This document shows, one piece after another, positions 1 to 11,643 of a stretch of DNA of 64,000 nucleotides (within the stretch, counting starts at the first letter, position 1; the number at the start of each line of letters is the position of its first letter). The position numbers were made by a program, and so were the translations under genes. This stretch comes from Branchiostoma floridae (taxonomy: Eukaryota > Chordata > Leptocardii > Amphioxiformes > Branchiostomatidae): positions 2,110,310 through 2,174,309 of the forward strand of contig NC_049983.1 in NCBI RefSeq assembly GCF_000003815.2, in the 5' to 3' direction. The notes beneath the pieces are model-generated. The model was given only the letters and a program-made list of their open reading frames with translations, had not been told where the DNA came from and did not search any database.

Positions 1-22
1 TTTCTAATTCAGTTATTTCTAC

Positions 23-1283
23 TTTGACCTGAAATAGTGTTACGCTAAACTCCTGAAGAGAAGTTAAGTGACTGCTGCGATTATCATAGATATGCCCCTA
101 AGAACTGATACAATATAAAGCCTTCTGAATAGTCTAAAATGCGAGAGCCTTAGGCGGGCTTCGCTCCCCCTGGCGGGAACACTGCTATATACGGGATCAT
201 GAGGCCCCGCTTATGAATATTAATTAGCCTTTGGCCTCCTCTTCGCTGATTGGCTAGGTCTTTGATTCAATTAACTCTCCGGCTGACGCGCACAGGTGTG
301 GCTCTGTGCGGGGTCACGGAAGGTCACGTCAGGAGGCCAAAAGAAAACAAATTTCCCCTCAGAAAAGTGCCAAAATTAATCATTTTAAAGTTGTTTATGT
401 CAAAAATTTTACTTGAATCTTGTTACCAAGTATCTAATGCCTATGTATACCAAATTTCAGGTCATTTAATTGTAATACCAGGGTACAGGAGCCAAAAGTG
501 TCCTTTTTTGGTCAAAAATTGGCCAAAAATCGGAAAAATAAGCACTTTGTTGCACTGTACACCAAAAGTGTTATTGAATTTATATGAAGGGATTATCAAG
601 GCACATCTGTGTCAAATTTCAGCTCATTCGGTTGCAATACCAAGGTAGAGGAGCCAAAAGTGTCCTTTTTCGGTCAAAAATTGGTAAAAAAAATCGCAAA
701 AATAAGCACTTTGTTGTACTGTACACCAAAAGTGTTATTGAATTTATATTGGGGCATTATCAGGGCACATCTCTGTCAAATTTCAGCTCATTTGGTTGTA
801 ATACCAGGGTACAGGGGCCAAAAGTGTCCTTTTTTGGTCAAAAATTGGTAAAAAAATCGCAAAAATAAGCATTTTGTTGTACTGTACACCAAAAGTGTTA
901 TCGAATTTATATGAGGGCATTATCAAGGCACATCTCTGTCAAATTTCAGCTCATTTGGTTGTAATACCAGGGTACAGGGGCCAAAATATACAGTTTTGGT
1001 CTAAAATTGACCAAAAAATCTCAATAAAATCATTTTAGAGGCAGATATGAAAAAACTGAGAAAAAAGCATCAAGGTATTGGCCCATTCTACCCCTGTGTC
1101 AAATTTCAGGTCATTCGGTCCAGGAACGGCGGAGATGAATCACTTTGAAGATTTGACAGGAGAAAGAAAGAAAGAAGGAAAGAAAGAAACATTACGAATA
1201 CAATATATTTCACCATACTATGTATGGCTGAAATATAATTACGAATACAATATATTTCACCATACTATGTATGGCTGAAATAT
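23..1283 (+). repeat. Dispersed repeat family, copy 1 (tandem ~164-bp units, 3' hairpin)
   Basis: This block is nearly the same as 8229-9614. It opens with a unique-looking head (about 23-360), then three to four tandem units of about 160-164 bp, recognisable by the phrase GTCAAAAATTGG near 510, 670 and 835. It ends in a purine run (GAAA-type, about 1158-1188) and a hairpin sequence. The open frames across it differ between units and carry no known domain, so I read it as non-coding repeat. The 3' hairpin and short A-rich end resemble the tail of a non-LTR retrotransposon or SINE, which is inference. Confidence 0.75.
1189..1283 (+). repeat. Tandemly duplicated 48-bp hairpin tail
   Basis: A unit of about 48 bases occurs twice in a row. 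Its core can fold: ATATTTCA pairs with TGAAATAT and CCATAC pairs with GTATGG around a TAT loop, leaving one bulged C. The same hairpin ends the related elements at about 9396-9443 and 9567-9614, so it is a conserved terminal structure of this family. Confidence 0.7.
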
Positions 1284-1503
1284 AATAAAGCTGCTCTGTA
1301 GTTTGCAATATTGCATACATACTTCTGTACTGGGTTTGTAGGGAAATGTTCGGGTCAACCAAAGTTTACTTTCGGATCATGTGACATTAGCCTTGACTCG
1401 CGCAGGCGTATTCTTCATTTCGTGCTACGTGTTCAGATCAGTGAACAGTTAGCAGCCTTGGTTCCACGTGCACCTGTTTGTTCCGTGTCCTTAGACGTGA
1501 TCA

Positions 1504-1698
1504 TGGCGGTACCCGCTAATCCACTGAGGGGTATTGTCGTGAACAGTTGGTGGCCTGTTGTCTTGGGTTTGATTGTACTCAGTGTCATGGTTTACGATGT
1601 TTTCCTTCGTAACCAACATGCCAATCTTCTGAATTTCTCGTTGACAAACACGTCAGGGGAATCCCCCGACAAATCTTTTGAAGGTTGCCAGGTGTCAC
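1504..1698 (+). CDS. Possible first exon of a type II membrane protein (unidentified)
   Basis: From the ATG at 1504 the frame encodes a short cytosolic stretch, one strong hydrophobic segment at residues 16-34 (beginning WWPVVLGLIVLSVMVY) and then a polar stretch with potential N-glycosylation sites (NFS, NTS). This is the usual start of a type II membrane protein such as a Golgi enzyme. The frame stays open to 1760, and a possible donor CAG|GTGTCA ends at about 1692. I do not recognise the family and found no matching downstream exon. It lies just before the GBP-like exons, but no join between them can be shown. Confidence 0.3.
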
Positions 1699-2179
1699 AC
1701 CTTGGAGAGGAACGCTGCTGGGCAGGCATGTGCGAAGGTTGGACATTACAATTTGCTTAAACATTCCGATTGTTGGAACTTAAAAGTTCATTCGTTACAG
1801 ATAGGTAGTAAAGAACGTTATGTCGTATATTTAATGCGACTAACATATACAAACGTTACCTCCGAGAGACAAAAATGAAAAAAATTTACTGTTGACTTGC
1901 ATGCCCAAACTACCTTTATTTGAGGACTAATGCACAAAACATGTTGGTTAACACTGAGCGGCATATAACGTTGTGAACAGGAGTATGTATGCCAGCATAG
2001 TTTTGCGCAGTGTCAAAGGTGGCATAACTTTTGGTGGATGCATGATCGGGAAGCAAAGATAGCCATATGGCGTGGCGTGACGTATTATGTGAAGCTCCAT
2101 TCCAGTTTGCACGTATCTTATGAACCTTAGTAAACCGTTTCTTACTCGCTTACTACATTCATTCATTCCATTCATCAAG

Positions 2180-2373
2180 ACCTGCACAAGGCTAGAAAAG
2201 ACGCCAGTGACTACTTTGAGTCCCAAGTCAAGATGAAAGTTCAGCGCCACCTCCCGATAGACAACGGAACTTTGTACAACCAGCTACAGAGTATGAAGGC
2301 TGAGGCACTCTACCGATTCCGGAGTCAGATTGGAATCAAAGATGTCACTGGATACTTTTGGAATGATCTGGAG
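2180..2373 (+). CDS. GBP-like exon a
   Basis: The acceptor is CATTCATCAAG after a pyrimidine-rich tract and the donor is GAG|GTTTGT. The exon starts in phase 2 and gives 64 complete codons ending FWNDLE. Confidence 0.5.
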
Positions 2374-3301
2374 GTTTGTGTTAGTAGTTATTCGCGAAAT
2401 TATTAAGTGTGAATTGATGGCCCTCTTTAGATTAAGGTTTGTTAACATATATGGCATGGCTTGCTTAACATTTGAAACAATAAAAACACTGAAAATATAT
2501 CAAGCTGGCCCATTCTTCATGTAAAGCCATATAAAAAGTTGTCCTGATATGGCCACACCACGACCTCCCATGTATTAACGTAGTATCTAGTAGCCTGGGT
2601 ACCATCCGGGTAGTAGTTCGCTCCTATGTTCGCTTCAGCTAAACACAAAGAAGCGACTGTATATAGTGTATAATGAATGTCAGAGCTAGAGGCGACTGTA
2701 TATAGTATATAGTATATAATGAACGCCGGAGCAAATTACTTTCCAGATGATACCCAGGCTAAGTAATTAGGCCACATGGATGACATTCACCCGCGCATCA
2801 ATTTCGGCCGTTTTCAACCATATTGTAAATCGTACAAAGCAGATATATTTTAAAACATATACACTAATGTCATAGAATGGCAACGTCAAAGTCAAATAAG
2901 AAAATGTGAAAGAAAAAAAAAATTGAAGAATATAAAGTTCGGTATTCCATTTTGTGTGTTTATTTTATTGGCATGGCAAAAAACTTCCTGACCACTCTTT
3001 TTTTTAAATATTATTATCATTCGCACGCTCGCATCAGTTTTGGGGTTTCCAAAGGATGTCATCCATATAATAAAATCAACATGTCATTAATAAGTTCTGT
3101 ACTCTGTTTCCAACAGGTTGATATGGGGAAGCTGATCTCGTCTTTGTTAAAACTCAATCAGAGAAAAGCCAAGGAAAACAGTAGGGCTAGAAGGATACAT
3201 CATCACTTAATCCAAACAGAAAAGAAACAAGAGCGAGAAGCTTTCAAGAATGACAAAGAAATACTTGAACAGTCCGTAAGGGAGCTAGAGCAGAAGAAGT
3301 A
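2180..3301 (+). CDS. Guanylate-binding-protein-like helical domain, two exons (partial)
   Basis: Exons 2180-2373 and 3117-~3301 join in phase 0 (GAG|GTTTGT donor; TTTCCAACAG acceptor). The spliced stretch of about 125 residues is helical and charged. Its first part lines up with the middle helical domain of vertebrate GBPs: a YF-SQV segment, then HLPIDNGTL (GBPs have an LPTETL-type motif), then MKAEALYRF (EREAIEVF in GBPs), then KDV---F--DLE. The second exon is coiled-coil-like (EKKQEREAFKNDKEILEQ) and runs into the gap at 3302. No GTPase domain (P-loop, TLRD) is seen upstream in the window, so the 5' half is missing or lies outside. Known GBPs are interferon-inducible defence GTPases; that role is only by analogy. 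Homology was judged by eye. Confidence 0.5.
2582..2770 (+). mobile_element. Small TIR element with imperfect 9-bp target duplication
   Basis: Inverted ends TAGCCTGGGTACCATC (from 2591) and GATGATACCCAGGCTA (to 2761) are flanked by AGTATCTAG and AGTAATTAG, which match at 7 of 9 bases. The inside holds two copies of a GCGACTGTATATAGT motif. The ends match those of the element at 37442-37615, so the two form one non-autonomous DNA transposon family. Confidence 0.7.
3117..3301 (+). CDS. GBP-like exon b, cut by gap
   Basis: The acceptor CCAACAG is followed by VDMGKLISSLLKL and a lysine/glutamate-rich coiled-coil stretch. The true end is hidden by the gap. Confidence 0.5.
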
Positions 3302-3401
3302 NNNNNNNNNNNNNNNNNNNNNNNNNNNNNNNNNNNNNNNNNNNNNNNNNNNNNNNNNNNNNNNNNNNNNNNNNNNNNNNNNNNNNNNNNNNNNNNNNNN
3401 N
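3302..3401. other. Assembly gap (100 N)
   Basis: Exactly 100 N, so the real size is probably unknown. It truncates the GBP-like exon b. Confidence 0.95.
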
Positions 3402-4560
3402 GTACTATTTGTCATCTATGTGGTTACTATTCTTGTTTTATGCGTATGTTACTTGAGTAGAAGGCTTAATATAAGCAATTACTGCTTTCTGCCTCATACT
3501 CTCAAAATATATGTGAATTAAGAAAAAAAATATTTGTATACAAGGTGTTGCTAAGGAGTGACTTATTAAAGAGATCAAAGAGTAGAGGAATAAAAGTTAC
3601 GGATTGCAGAACGACGCGCTGATGAGGAGACATGGAGACGAGATGTCTTTGCAGTCAATCCTCAATTCGACATTTTATCAACGGTACTCCGCTGCTCACT
3701 GAAAAGTCTATATACCCATGAATAACTTGCTAAGTGCATAAGGTCATGATCGTTGCTTGTAATTTTTAAGAAGGTAATTTTTGGGTTGAAATATGGTTTG
3801 GACCTATATCTCGAGAAAGTTTTGATGGATCTCCATATGTAATAGGTTGCAATCGAAGAGACAAATGTCAACTTCGAGAATGGGCATCGTAGGTCCTTCC
3901 TACATGTACGTATGTCTGATAAGGTTATCTCTAAGTTGATTCGACGTCGTAAGAACGAGTGTTACAATGGACATTCACTTTGTCATGTGTTTTACGTTTG
4001 AAGCTTGAAGCTGCATACTGCACCACCTCAGTAACAACTTGATTACAGTTGTAAGGGCCAGGTTGTTATGGTGATATTAATACCTGAAGGAGACCGTAAC
4101 TACATTAAACATTACATTTAGTCAGGAACCTCTGCTGGACATGGTAAAGTCTAAAGTACCAAACGGCGTCGAGATATCACCAAGCAACATGTTGCATATA
4201 AGAAAAACAGGAATATCAATGGATATCAATTCCAAATAAATCGATGGATATTATTCCAAAAATATATGTGTCACAACATATGACAGCAATATAATACTTG
4301 CATTGGTCATGAAGGTTCATATTAATTAACGAAGGTATGAGATCGTAGAACTCTAGGCTAATTTTAATTCAATGATCAGCTCGAGAGTTTTGAAAGTACC
4401 TGTAGGAAAAGTGTGACAGAATAGCCACCAACACCACGAGGCAAGACAGAGAGATCCCCACTACAGCAAGCGTGCCGAGTCGGTCTGAAATGACATCACG
4501 AATAAGAACATGAACTAGAAAAGCCGACATTTGCTTGAGAGCAAATACAGCATATTTCAG
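3402..4560. other. No recognisable gene
   Basis: AT-rich sequence with only short open frames. No domain, splice-supported exon or clear repeat was seen. Confidence 0.6.
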
Positions 4561-5330
4561 CCATCTCCCTCCCCATGCAACAATAGACTATTCCAAAATC
4601 ACCCATGTGCAAAAATGGAACACTTTTGTTTAAACGTCAATTCTACTAATGACACTTAATGACACCCAAAAATGAATCTAACAAAATTCCCAGACTGAGT
4701 GCAAGAATGGATTCTTCCAGTGCACCCCATGTGAATTTGCACAATAGACCAGTCTAGAAATACTCCCACTGAAAACATGGCCTTTTGATTTAATAAACAA
4801 CCCAGTCCAAAGTTGAACTAGGCAAAAAAGGCATGAAAAGGTAAAATAGACAAGTCCAAAAACACTTCCGCTAAAAATGGAATATTGAATCATCACCCCT
4901 TTAAAACAAAATTTGAAAACATCCCCATGCAAGAATGGACTCTTCTTGCGATGCCCCTATCCAAAAATACATCCGCTAAAATTGGACTTGGAGTAATCAC
5001 CAAAGTCCCAATAATGGATTTTAAAACTCCCCCTCCATGTAAGAATGGACTCTTCCAGCACAACCTACGCTAAATTTCAAAATACACCAGTCAAAAAATA
5101 ACCACACTGAAACACTTTGACATATCCAATCAGGATATGGTGCATCGGCCAGACGCGGATGCCCCCTCCGTGCAAGAATGAACTCTTCTCGTACACCCAA
5201 TGTAAAATTGCAAAATAGACTAGTTCAAAAATACTCCCACTGAGAGACTTTATGTAATCAACAGTCCAAAGATGAATTTTAAAAAAAATGTTCCCCCTCC
5301 GTGCCAGAATGGACTCTTCCAGTTAGCACC
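4560..5330 (+). repeat. Diverged tandem repeats marked by AAGAATGGACTCTTC
   Basis: The phrase GCAAGAATGGACTCTTC and variants recur near 4698, 4926, 5037, 5170 and 5301, each followed by similar text (AATAGACCAGTC, ATACTCCCACTGA). Units are irregular, about 110-230 bp. The start of the block (4515-4625) recurs at 6140-6255, so the repeat at 5455-6135 probably interrupted a larger repeat block. Confidence 0.65.
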
Positions 5331-5454
5331 AGGCTAATTGATTGGCTGCCAATACCCTTCGGGATGTTGACTCAGGCTACGTGATTGGTTCCCTCTTAAA
5401 TCAAGTTACTAGTATATATAGACACTGTGTGCACATGTTGTCTTCAGGTGGGAG

Positions 5455-6135
5455 GGGTCAACGACCTTGAGGTCGTTGACCCTCTGGCCAGTGGAAAATT
5501 ACCAAAAAATCTCCAAATATATCATTTTGAAGTGGTTTATGCCAGAAATTATACATGGGTCATTTGAATGAATATCTAGTGCACCTATTGACCAAAATTT
5601 AGGTCATTTGGTTATAAGACCAGGGAACAGCAGCCAAAAGCGTACGGTTTTGGTCAAACAATGGCCAAAAAATCCCAAAATTAAGCATTTTGTTGTACTG
5701 TATGCCAAAAAAGTTATTGAACCCATGTGCGCATATGTAAATTGCACTTCTATTACAAATTTCAGATCATTTGGTTGTAAAATGAGGGTATAGGAGCCAA
5801 AAATGTCATTTTTTGGGGGGGAAAATGGCAAAAATGTCAAAATTAAGCATTTTGTTGTACCGTGTGCCAAAACTGTTATTGGATCTTTGTGGGCATATGA
5901 TCAAGGCACCTCTGTACCAAATTTCAGGTCATTCGGCTGTAATACCAGGGTACAGGGGGGCAAAATATATATAAAAATTGCAAAAAACATGAATAAAATC
6001 ATTTTAAAGGCAGATATGTCAAATTTCAGCTCATTTGGTTGTAATACCAAGGTACAGGGGCCAAAATATACAGTTTTGGTCTAAAATTGACCAAAAAATC
6101 TCAATAAAATCATTTTAGAGGCAGATATGAAAAAA
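5455..6135 (+). repeat. Diverged member of the ~164-bp-unit repeat family
   Basis: It carries the same phrases as 23-1283 and 8229-9614 (CAAATTTCAGGTCATT, TTTTGTTGTACTGTA) and the same closing segment with TCAATAAAATCATTTTAGAGGCAGATATG, but is more diverged and lacks the terminal hairpin. Confidence 0.65.
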
Positions 6136-6255
6136 ATGGGAAACTAGAAAGGCCGACATTTGCTTAAGAGCAAATACAGCATATTTCAGCCATACCCCTT
6201 CCCACGCAACATTGGACTGTTCCAAATCACCCCTGCGCAAAAATGGAACATCCTC

Positions 6256-7370
6256 TTAACAGTACATTATCCCCCAAAGTGGACTGGTATTATGAATTGA
6301 TTCCAGGTAAAAACAGAGCTTGTTTCTATTTTTCAGAAAATGACAATAATCACACCTTCCATTCAGAAAATTTTCATCATGACTGAAAATTGTTGAATGA
6401 CTTCATGTAATGTCATTAACAATTTTCAGTACGATAACTAGGTGTAAGTTTAAAAAAGTATAAGCTCCTTGTGATGTGGGTACATTCATTATTGCAGTGA
6501 ACTTTTTTTTATTCAAGTAGGGCATACGATTTAATAATTATCAAGCAGGTGCAGGTACTGTTGGAGCGTTTGTTTTCTTCAAGCTGTAAAACTGTTAAAC
6601 TGTTTTACTTTGTATGCAATCAGCCATCGAGCCTATTATTATTTTAGTTTAACAACTTCCTGCCAGACCCGGAAGATACGATTGAACCTTGTTCGAGGAT
6701 TTATTTTCGTCTGTCTGGTCAGTCTGTTCATACCCTCGAGGCTGGCGCTGAGAGTGTTTTATTGGGCTGAAACTCTGGCAGTTTAAAGTTACTTACAATT
6801 TAAATGTTCAAAGTTTATGTCAAACAACAACAGCACTAGGAAATGTGGCCACTATAGACAGGTGGTCACTATAGAGAAAATGCTGATCTATTGACTAGGA
6901 GCCATACGTTACACATGATCATTAATCATATAAACATTGCACAGGTAAGCCAATTGTTTAGATGTACAATTAAGTTCAAATAATTCTGAACAGAAATATT
7001 GATGAGAAAATAATCATTCTCGCCACTGTCTAACTTATAAAACGCAAAACTAAACACAGATTTTCTAACTAACGCACCTTTCGCCGACTTCATCAAAGGA
7101 CCGCCGGCTATCAATCAAACACGGCTGTTGATTAGACTTAGAGTTTCAAACAGCCATGTGCTGCCAGTTGACAGCGAACTTCATGCTACGTGATGTTTTA
7201 CATTGCTTGGACCTTCTTTCCTACAGCGGTGCTTCTACAAAATATTTAGACTGTAACACTGAGTCCCACATGTTTTATAGAATAGAATTTGACGCAGAAC
7301 AGCGTTTTTTGCTGGGTATTTTTCTTGAAACATGTTCGTGGGAATATCAGCGAGGCGGCGACGTAGGGAT
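6256..7370. other. No recognisable gene
   Basis: Non-coding sequence. A segment near 6845-6900 (GTGGCCACTATAGACAGG, CACTATAGAGAAAATG) recurs near 50350-50395 and is a dispersed repeat. The open frame at 7156-7404 runs into repeat sequence and has no recognisable domain. Confidence 0.55.
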
Positions 7371-8100
7371 ATCAGACCGTCAACAAAAGTCGCACGGCGG
7401 CTAACGGCGCATCGAAGATACTAGCGCTATAAATAAGCGCTTCAACTAAGGATGGCAACCCGTACAATATTTATGTATACTGTTGAGCTAAGTAAAGTTT
7501 GTTGTTTATGAGGTTTTAGTTGTCTTTGAAGCTTTGACCCGAAATATTTTAAAGTCAAACTGCTGAAGAGAAGTAAGTGACTGCTACGATTATCGTAGAT
7601 ATGGCCCTAAAAAAACTGATAAAAGAAGCCTTCTCAATAGTCTAAAATGCAAGAGCTTCCGGGGGGGCTTCCCCCCCACACAGTGGCCCTGGACCCCGCC
7701 AGGGACATTCGGCGGCCCCCGGACCCCTGTCCGACGCTTTGAAAAAATCCTGGCGAGAAGTCTGTACGGCCTGAGTCTTCAAGTTAACGTATTGTGTGGT
7801 CCCGCTTATGAATATTAATTAGCCTTCGCTGATTGGCCGAACCATTAATTGAATTAACTCTTCCTGCCGGCTAGACGCAGGTGCAGATGTCGGCTCTGTG
7901 GGGTGAACGTCCGAAAGATCATGGCATGGAGAACGAAAGAAAACCAATTTCCCCTAAAAAAGTGCTGTAATTAAGCCTTTTACAGTACTTTAAGCCAAAA
8001 ATTTTACTTGGATCATTTTACCAATTATCTTATGCCTATCTATACCAAATGTTACTCATACCAGGGTACAGGGGTGCAAAATATACTGTTATAAGACCGT
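7370..8100 (+). repeat. Partial copy of the ~164-bp-unit repeat family (head region)
   Basis: The head sequence of the family (CTGAAGAGAAG, GTGACTGCT, CGATTATCGTAGATATG) is present in diverged form. A motif ACCGTCAACAA-AGTCGCACGG occurs at both edges (about 7377 and 8096), consistent with an element flanked by short direct copies or a nested insertion. Confidence 0.6.
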
Positions 8101-8228
8101 CAACAACAGTCGCACGGAGCTAACAGCGCAGCGAAAATACCATCGCTAGCGTTTCATCTTCGGATAACAAGTTATAAGTACTGTTGAACTCAGTAACGTT
8201 AAAGTTTGTTTTTAGTTGCCTTTGACGG

Positions 8229-9614
8229 TTTGACCTGAAATAGTGTTACGCTAAACTCCTGAAGAGAAGTTAAGTGACTGCTGCGATTATCATAGATATG
8301 CCCCTAAGAACTGATACAATATAAAGCCTTCTGAATAGTGTAAAATGCGAGAGCCTCAGGCGGGCTTCGCTCCCCCTGGCGGGAACACTGCTATATACGG
8401 GATCATGAGGCCCCGCTTATGAATATTAATTAGCCTTTGGCCTCCGCTTCGCTGATTGGCTAGGTCTTTGATTCAATCAACTCTCCGGCTGACGCGCACA
8501 GGTGTGGCTCTGTGCGGGGTCACGGAAGGTCACGTCAGGAGGCCAAAAGAAAACAAATTTCCCCTCAGAAAAGTGCCAAAATTAATCATTTAAAGTTGTT
8601 TATGTCAAAAATTTGACTTGAATCTTGTTACCAAGTATCTAATGCCTATCTATACCAAATTTCAGGTCATTTAATTGTAATACCAGGGTACAGGAGCCAA
8701 AAGTGTCCTTTTTTGGTCAAAAATTGGCCAAAAATCGCAAAAAATAAGCCTTTTGTTGCACTGTACACCAAAAGTGTTATTGAATTTATATGAAGGTATT
8801 ATCAAGGCACATCTGTGTCAAATTTCAGCTCATTCGGTTGCAATACCAAGGTACAGGAGCCAAAAGTGTCCTTTTTTGGTCAAAAATTGGTAAAAAAAAT
8901 CGCAAAAATAAGCATTTTGTTGTACTGTACACCAAAAGTGTTATTGAATTTATATGGGGGCATTATCAAGGCACATCTCTGTCAAATTTCAGCTCATTTG
9001 GTTGTAATACCAGGGTACAGGGGCCAAAAGTGTCCTTTTTTGGTCAAAAATTGGTCAAAAAATCGCAAAAATAAGCATTTTGTTGTACTGTACACCAAAA
9101 GTGCTATCGAATTTATATGGGGGCATTATCAAGGCACATCTCTGTCAAATTTCAGCTCATTTGGTTGTAATATTAGGGTACAGGGGCCAAAATATACAGT
9201 TTTGGTCTAAAATTGACCAAAAAAATCTCAATAAAATCATTTTAGAGGCAGATATGAAAAAACTGAGAAAAAAGCATCAAGGTATTGGCCCATTCTACCC
9301 CTGTGCCAAATTTCAGGTCATTCGGTCCAGGAACGGCGGAGATGAATCACTTTGAAGATTTGACAGGAGAAAGAAGAAAGAAAGAAAGAAAGAAACATTA
9401 CGAATACAATATATTTCACCATACTATGTATGGCTGAAATATAAAAAGCATCAAGGTATTGGCCCACTCTACCCCTGTGCCGAATTTCAGGTCATTCGGT
9501 CCAGGAACGGCGGAGATGAATCACTTTGAAGATTTGACAGGAGAAAGAAAGAAAGAAAGAAAGAAACATTACGAATACAATATATTTCACCATACTATGT
9601 ATGGCTGAAATATA
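8229..9614 (+). repeat. Dispersed repeat family, copy 2
   Basis: It matches 23-1283 almost base for base, including head, three ~164-bp units (near 8710, 8875, 9040) and tail. Here the last ~171 bp, from the AAAAAGCATCAAGG phrase through the hairpin, are tandemly duplicated (about 9270-9443 and 9444-9614). In copy 1 only the hairpin is duplicated. Confidence 0.75.
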
Positions 9615-9850
9615 AATAGTTTCCTTTGGGATTACTAACGGTTCTCAAACTCAAAACGTATTGGACCTTTACTGAAGTGTTGAAACAAGGTCTAACAAAT
9701 ATATCCTGTACACAGCAGGCTCCCAATGAACGTAAAGGGCGCTATAGTATATGTGACAACCCGTTACGTACCTTAACCTTACATTTCAACCGGAGGACCG
9801 ATTTCCAACCGATTCTATCCATTCCTGTTGTGTTTTTTTTTTTCTTTCAG

Positions 9851-10224
9851 ATCCATGCATGCACTACATTGAACTGAATGAGGCATGGCGCAACGTCTAA
9901 CAGGTCAACGATGGTAACGATGAAAGGTGTGACAGTGGGTTTGCCGGAGAGTGGTACCGCTTCACGGGTGCTGCGGGAACGGTCATGCCGACACAGGCGC
10001 CACCGAGCGTGAACAGGTGCGGCACCGACGCCCCGATGTGGATGAACGGACAACATCCTACCCTTGCTGAAGGTGAAGTCTCCCGCCAGGCGTGTGCGTA
10101 CTGGGACAGTAACACCTGTATCTGGCAAACAACCATCCAGGTGCGGGCCTTCAGCGGCGGCTACTTCGTGTATAAACTCCCCGCGCCTCCTTCGTGCAGT
10201 CTGGTCTACTGTGGGGAAGGGATG
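9851..10224 (+). pseudogene. D8C (uromodulin-type) domain exon with in-frame stop
   Basis: A TTTTTCTTTCAG acceptor is followed by a 374-base exon and a GTGAGT donor, starting in phase 2 and ending in phase 0. Its translation follows the D8C pattern of uromodulin/OIT3-like proteins: (D)PCMHYIELNEAWR, ERCDSGF, EWYRFTGAAGTVMP, RCGTDAPMWMNGQHP, CAYWDSNTC, a FVYKL stretch and CSLVYCG. D8C domains are extracellular and disulphide-rich. Two features argue for decay: a TAA stop at 9898-9900 inside the domain, and loss of two cysteines normally present (after VMP-, now TQAP; and in IQV-x-x-C, now IQVRAF). No neighbouring exons of such a protein were found. A sequencing error at the stop is possible, but the missing cysteines are independent of it. 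Confidence 0.65.
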
Positions 10225-10654
10225 GTGAGTGATCTACAGTTTCCCAGCTTCGAACTGGAGATTCATGATTCAAATGAAGACTGCAGTAGGGATATACTAG
10301 GCTCCAAATAGCAGCCCCATATATGTCAGTCATAATACTTGATGGAAAAAATGTGCTGTTCTGTTTCAATTTACTAAGGGGCATACTAGAACCATTTGGC
10401 ACTGTACAAAAGATAGTGATTTATTTTAACAGTGACACATAGAAAAAGATAAAGGTAGTATTTCACCTCCCATGTGGCTGGCTTGGCATTTCTCCTTCCG
10501 AATGTGATTTGAGGGATGCTGCTACGATATTTCACATCTTGCGCCTTGGTGTGCTTCGGCTAATAATATAGGGTTAACGACTCGCTTTCGTCGGTGTAGG
10601 TGGTAGGCCAAGGAATTGTTGTCGTGGATGTTACTAGAGTGACCCTAAAATGAA

Positions 10655-10862
10655 TTACTGGTACATGTACTCGGGATTGATGGCCGGAAGTCCTGAGCGC
10701 TGAAGGGGGCGTTTTATGAGCGCAGTGGGTTGCCATTGTCTGGTTGCTCGGCTTGAGTGCCAGTTTGCTTGTGTGGCATCACTGTGTACTATTACAGAAT
10801 TTCCTCTTTGTTGCAGCCAGCAACAACAATTCCGAGGCCTATTGCCCGTGGTGTATACGGTA
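10655..10862 (+). repeat. Dispersed repeat, copy 1 (partner at 31035-31465)
   Basis: GGGGGCGTTTTATGAGCGCAG, GGCTCGGCTTGAGTGCCAG and CCTCTTTGTTGCAGCCA occur here and again near 31210-31420 in the same order and orientation. The second copy carries about 80 extra bases in the middle. Confidence 0.7.
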
Positions 10863-11248
10863 CCATAATACATGGCCGTTTCCTATAAGCACCCATAAAC
10901 GACCGAGTCCGCGTAGTATACACCAAACGAAAGTGGGCCATTAACATTATTATCACATAGACATTCTCATATGTCGAGTTGCGAAGACTCAGCTCCGGAC
11001 GGTGCATTACATTATAGAGACAAGATCCAGTTTTTGTTCGGCCCCTTTTTTCTTGCTGATCGGGGCCAAATATTGCTCTCCCTGCCTTTCAAACATTTTT
11101 ACCTGTGTGTTCGGGCGAAAAAATCTCACCACTACTCCCTGCACCTGCTGTAGCATCACTGTTTGTGATTGATCCTAATTTTTTGTTCGTCTTTCGTGCG
11201 TCACTGGCTCTCGTTCCCAGCGTTGTAAGGATCCCTCTACCTAAGCCC

Positions 11249-11643
11249 CGTCAGAATGAAAATTATTTTCCATTCCTGGCAATTCCTGACAATTCGTAGT
11301 GTGTTCCAGAAATTATCACTGCATTCCAGATATTTGCGCCCGTTCTTTTGCCTGGACCGGAAGTGTGTGACATGTTAAAAACTGTCGAGGTACATTCGAA
11401 GTGGAGAAATATCGAATGACCTTCAAAGTGGATTCTTAGTGTATTCTGTCTATTCTAACTGCATTATGACCGCATTCTACGGCATTCCAACATTATTTGA
11501 AGCATTCTTATCTCATTCGATAGAGAACCGAAACAGCCAACCACTTCGAATCCTGCAAGAATTTGGCGAAAAGAACACGCAGTGAGAATTTCTAGAATAC
11601 ACTACAAATTCCCAGAATAGAAAATAATTTCTATTCTGACAAC
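11249..11643 (+). mobile_element. Foldback element with ~70-bp inverted arms
   Basis: The left arm (11249-11335, with AATTCGTAGTGTGTTCCAG) is inverted at 11577-11643 (with TAGAATACACTACAAATTCCC). The right arm and its flank recur in diverged form at 54340-54450, showing a dispersed family. Confidence 0.6.

Noticed and set aside
584..1050. Overlapping frames with FSSFGCNTRVQGPKV-like peptides, also at 8790-9355
   Set aside because: They come from the ~164-bp tandem repeat units in several frames, with no domain and no consistent frame.
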